From Numida meleagris (lineage: Eukaryota > Chordata > Aves > Galliformes > Numididae), in assembly GCF_002078875.1 (NCBI RefSeq), contig NC_034421.1:13718688-13782687 (forward strand): 64,000 bases of DNA, given 5' to 3'. Positions within the stretch are counted from its first letter, which is position 1, and the number at the start of each line of letters is the position of its first letter. The notes beneath the pieces are model-generated. The model was not told the origin of the DNA, did not search any database, and saw only the letters and a program-made list of their open reading frames with translations. Position numbers and translations under genes: made by a program. Positions 62,829-64,000 of the stretch are shown piece by piece.

Positions 62829-64000
62829 AATCTGACACTGGTTCTTGCACCTGCATGTGCTGAGCATCTGACAGCACCTTTCATAGCTGAGGCATTAAAA
62901 TAAGGTCAAAATCCTGATTAATTTACCATTGGTGACATACAAGAAGCTGCAGCCCTGATGGCTGCATGGGAACCCTGGGGTAGGGTCTGAGTAGGATGGA
63001 GGGGGGAAGGTGTTTCACAACTTTCTGCAGAACTTGATTTCTCTATATTTAAAAAAAAAAAAAAAAATTCCAAGCACTTTCCATGCTCATGACAGTAGTG
63101 CCATGGCCCAAGGAGGCTCTGAAGATGGGGCTACACAAGAGCAGGCTGGATCCCACTGGAAACTCCAGCCCAGAGGTATGAGTGTGAACGCAGTGAGTCA
63201 GCCATCCTTTGTAGGGCACCAAACATCAAAGCACAGGGAAAAGGGAAAGGAGATGGCCATACCCATTTGAACGTGAGAAATCGCCTTAGGCTCATAGAAG
63301 TCAGCTGCAAAGGATCCAGTATAGCATCTCCTTTCACCTCTGTGCTCCTGGTGCCAATCATCCTGCAGAGCCCCTGAGGTCCCTAGGTGACCAAGTGGGG
63401 ACCCATCCCAAGAGCCAACATCCTCAGGTTTCCTGAGACCACCTGTTAATTAGAGGTTGTTCCCAGCTCCTGGCTAGTAAGGATTTCCTCTGCACAGGGG
63501 TGGATTTGCTGGCTCTTCTCTCTTGGCCTTCCATTCATGAGGCCCATGAGAACTTGGAGAAGTTCCTTTTCTTGCTGGTTGTTTTTTTTATCTCAGGAGG
63601 TATATCTGGTTGATGAGTTTGGTAGATTTGATTGAGTTGATGGGATTTTAGCTGTTGGGTTAGTTTAGCTCGTTAAGGGAGGAGACCCAGGAAAGCAGTC
63701 TTGCACCATGCTGCTGGTAGGTGTAACCGTGTGGGTCTTCCAGTGCCATCACTGCCTTTCTCCATGCTTCTTCCCTGCAGATCCAGCTGTTTCTGCAGCC
63801 TGGGTTCTGACAGGCAGCAGCAGCTAGCTTGGTGCTGGTGAGATGGGTCAGCGTTTGGCCTGAGTCTGTGGCTTCATGGTTTGGCGTGGGAACCCACATG
63901 TGAACCTGGGCAGGAGTTCAAAGCGGTTACCTGGCAGCTCCAGAACCAGAGTTTAGAATTCAAGGATCGTCATCAAAGGGAAGTGATGCTTAAGGAGCAT
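62829..64000. other. Right-hand end, no recognised gene
   Basis: Unique sequence with an A-run of about 17 at 63051-63067 and no convincing further exon of the candidate chain. The window ends before SEC14L5 would be expected to start coding. Confidence 0.5.

Overview
The window is vertebrate nuclear DNA and almost certainly avian, most likely from a galliform-type bird. The coding exons are close to the human orthologues, introns are short, GC content rises sharply after about 33 kb (microchromosome-like), and nearly every recognisable interspersed repeat is a CR1 LINE fragment. Gene order matches the UBN1-PPL block of human 16p13.3; I believe the chicken equivalent is chromosome 14, but that is from memory.

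Layout. Positions 1-24,080 hold the 3' part of UBN1 (ubinuclein-1) on the + strand: 16 coding exons (738 to 21,680) and a 2.4-kb 3'UTR. The first exons, about 80 codons, lie upstream of the window. Positions 25,000-46,515 hold all of PPL (periplakin) on the - strand: 22 coding exons in one continuous frame of 1,763 codons, from the ATG at 46,515 to the TAG at 25,931, with a GC-rich, TATA-less start region. The two genes converge tail to tail. From 46,600 to 64,000 there is no recognisable protein gene. This part carries CR1 copies in both orientations, two pentanucleotide arrays (50.4 kb and 53.5-54.1 kb), a possible degenerate LTR-type element (59-60.1 kb), and three exon-like segments (54.3, 61.1 and 62.55 kb) that share a compatible splice phase. 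SEC14L5, expected next by human synteny, is not seen.

Function. UBN1 is a subunit of the HIRA histone-H3.3 chaperone complex in the nucleus. PPL is a plakin cytolinker of the cornified envelope and desmosomes. They are neighbours by ancestry, with no shared pathway. I found no new multi-gene system. The points most worth checking are the nearly abutting polyadenylation signals of the two convergent genes, a PPL intron made almost wholly of CR1, two same-strand CR1 copies around an in-frame PPL exon, an inverted CR1 pair just upstream of PPL, and the unidentified exon chain at the right end. Splice sites were placed by eye using reading-frame continuity and recalled human protein sequences; no alignment was run.
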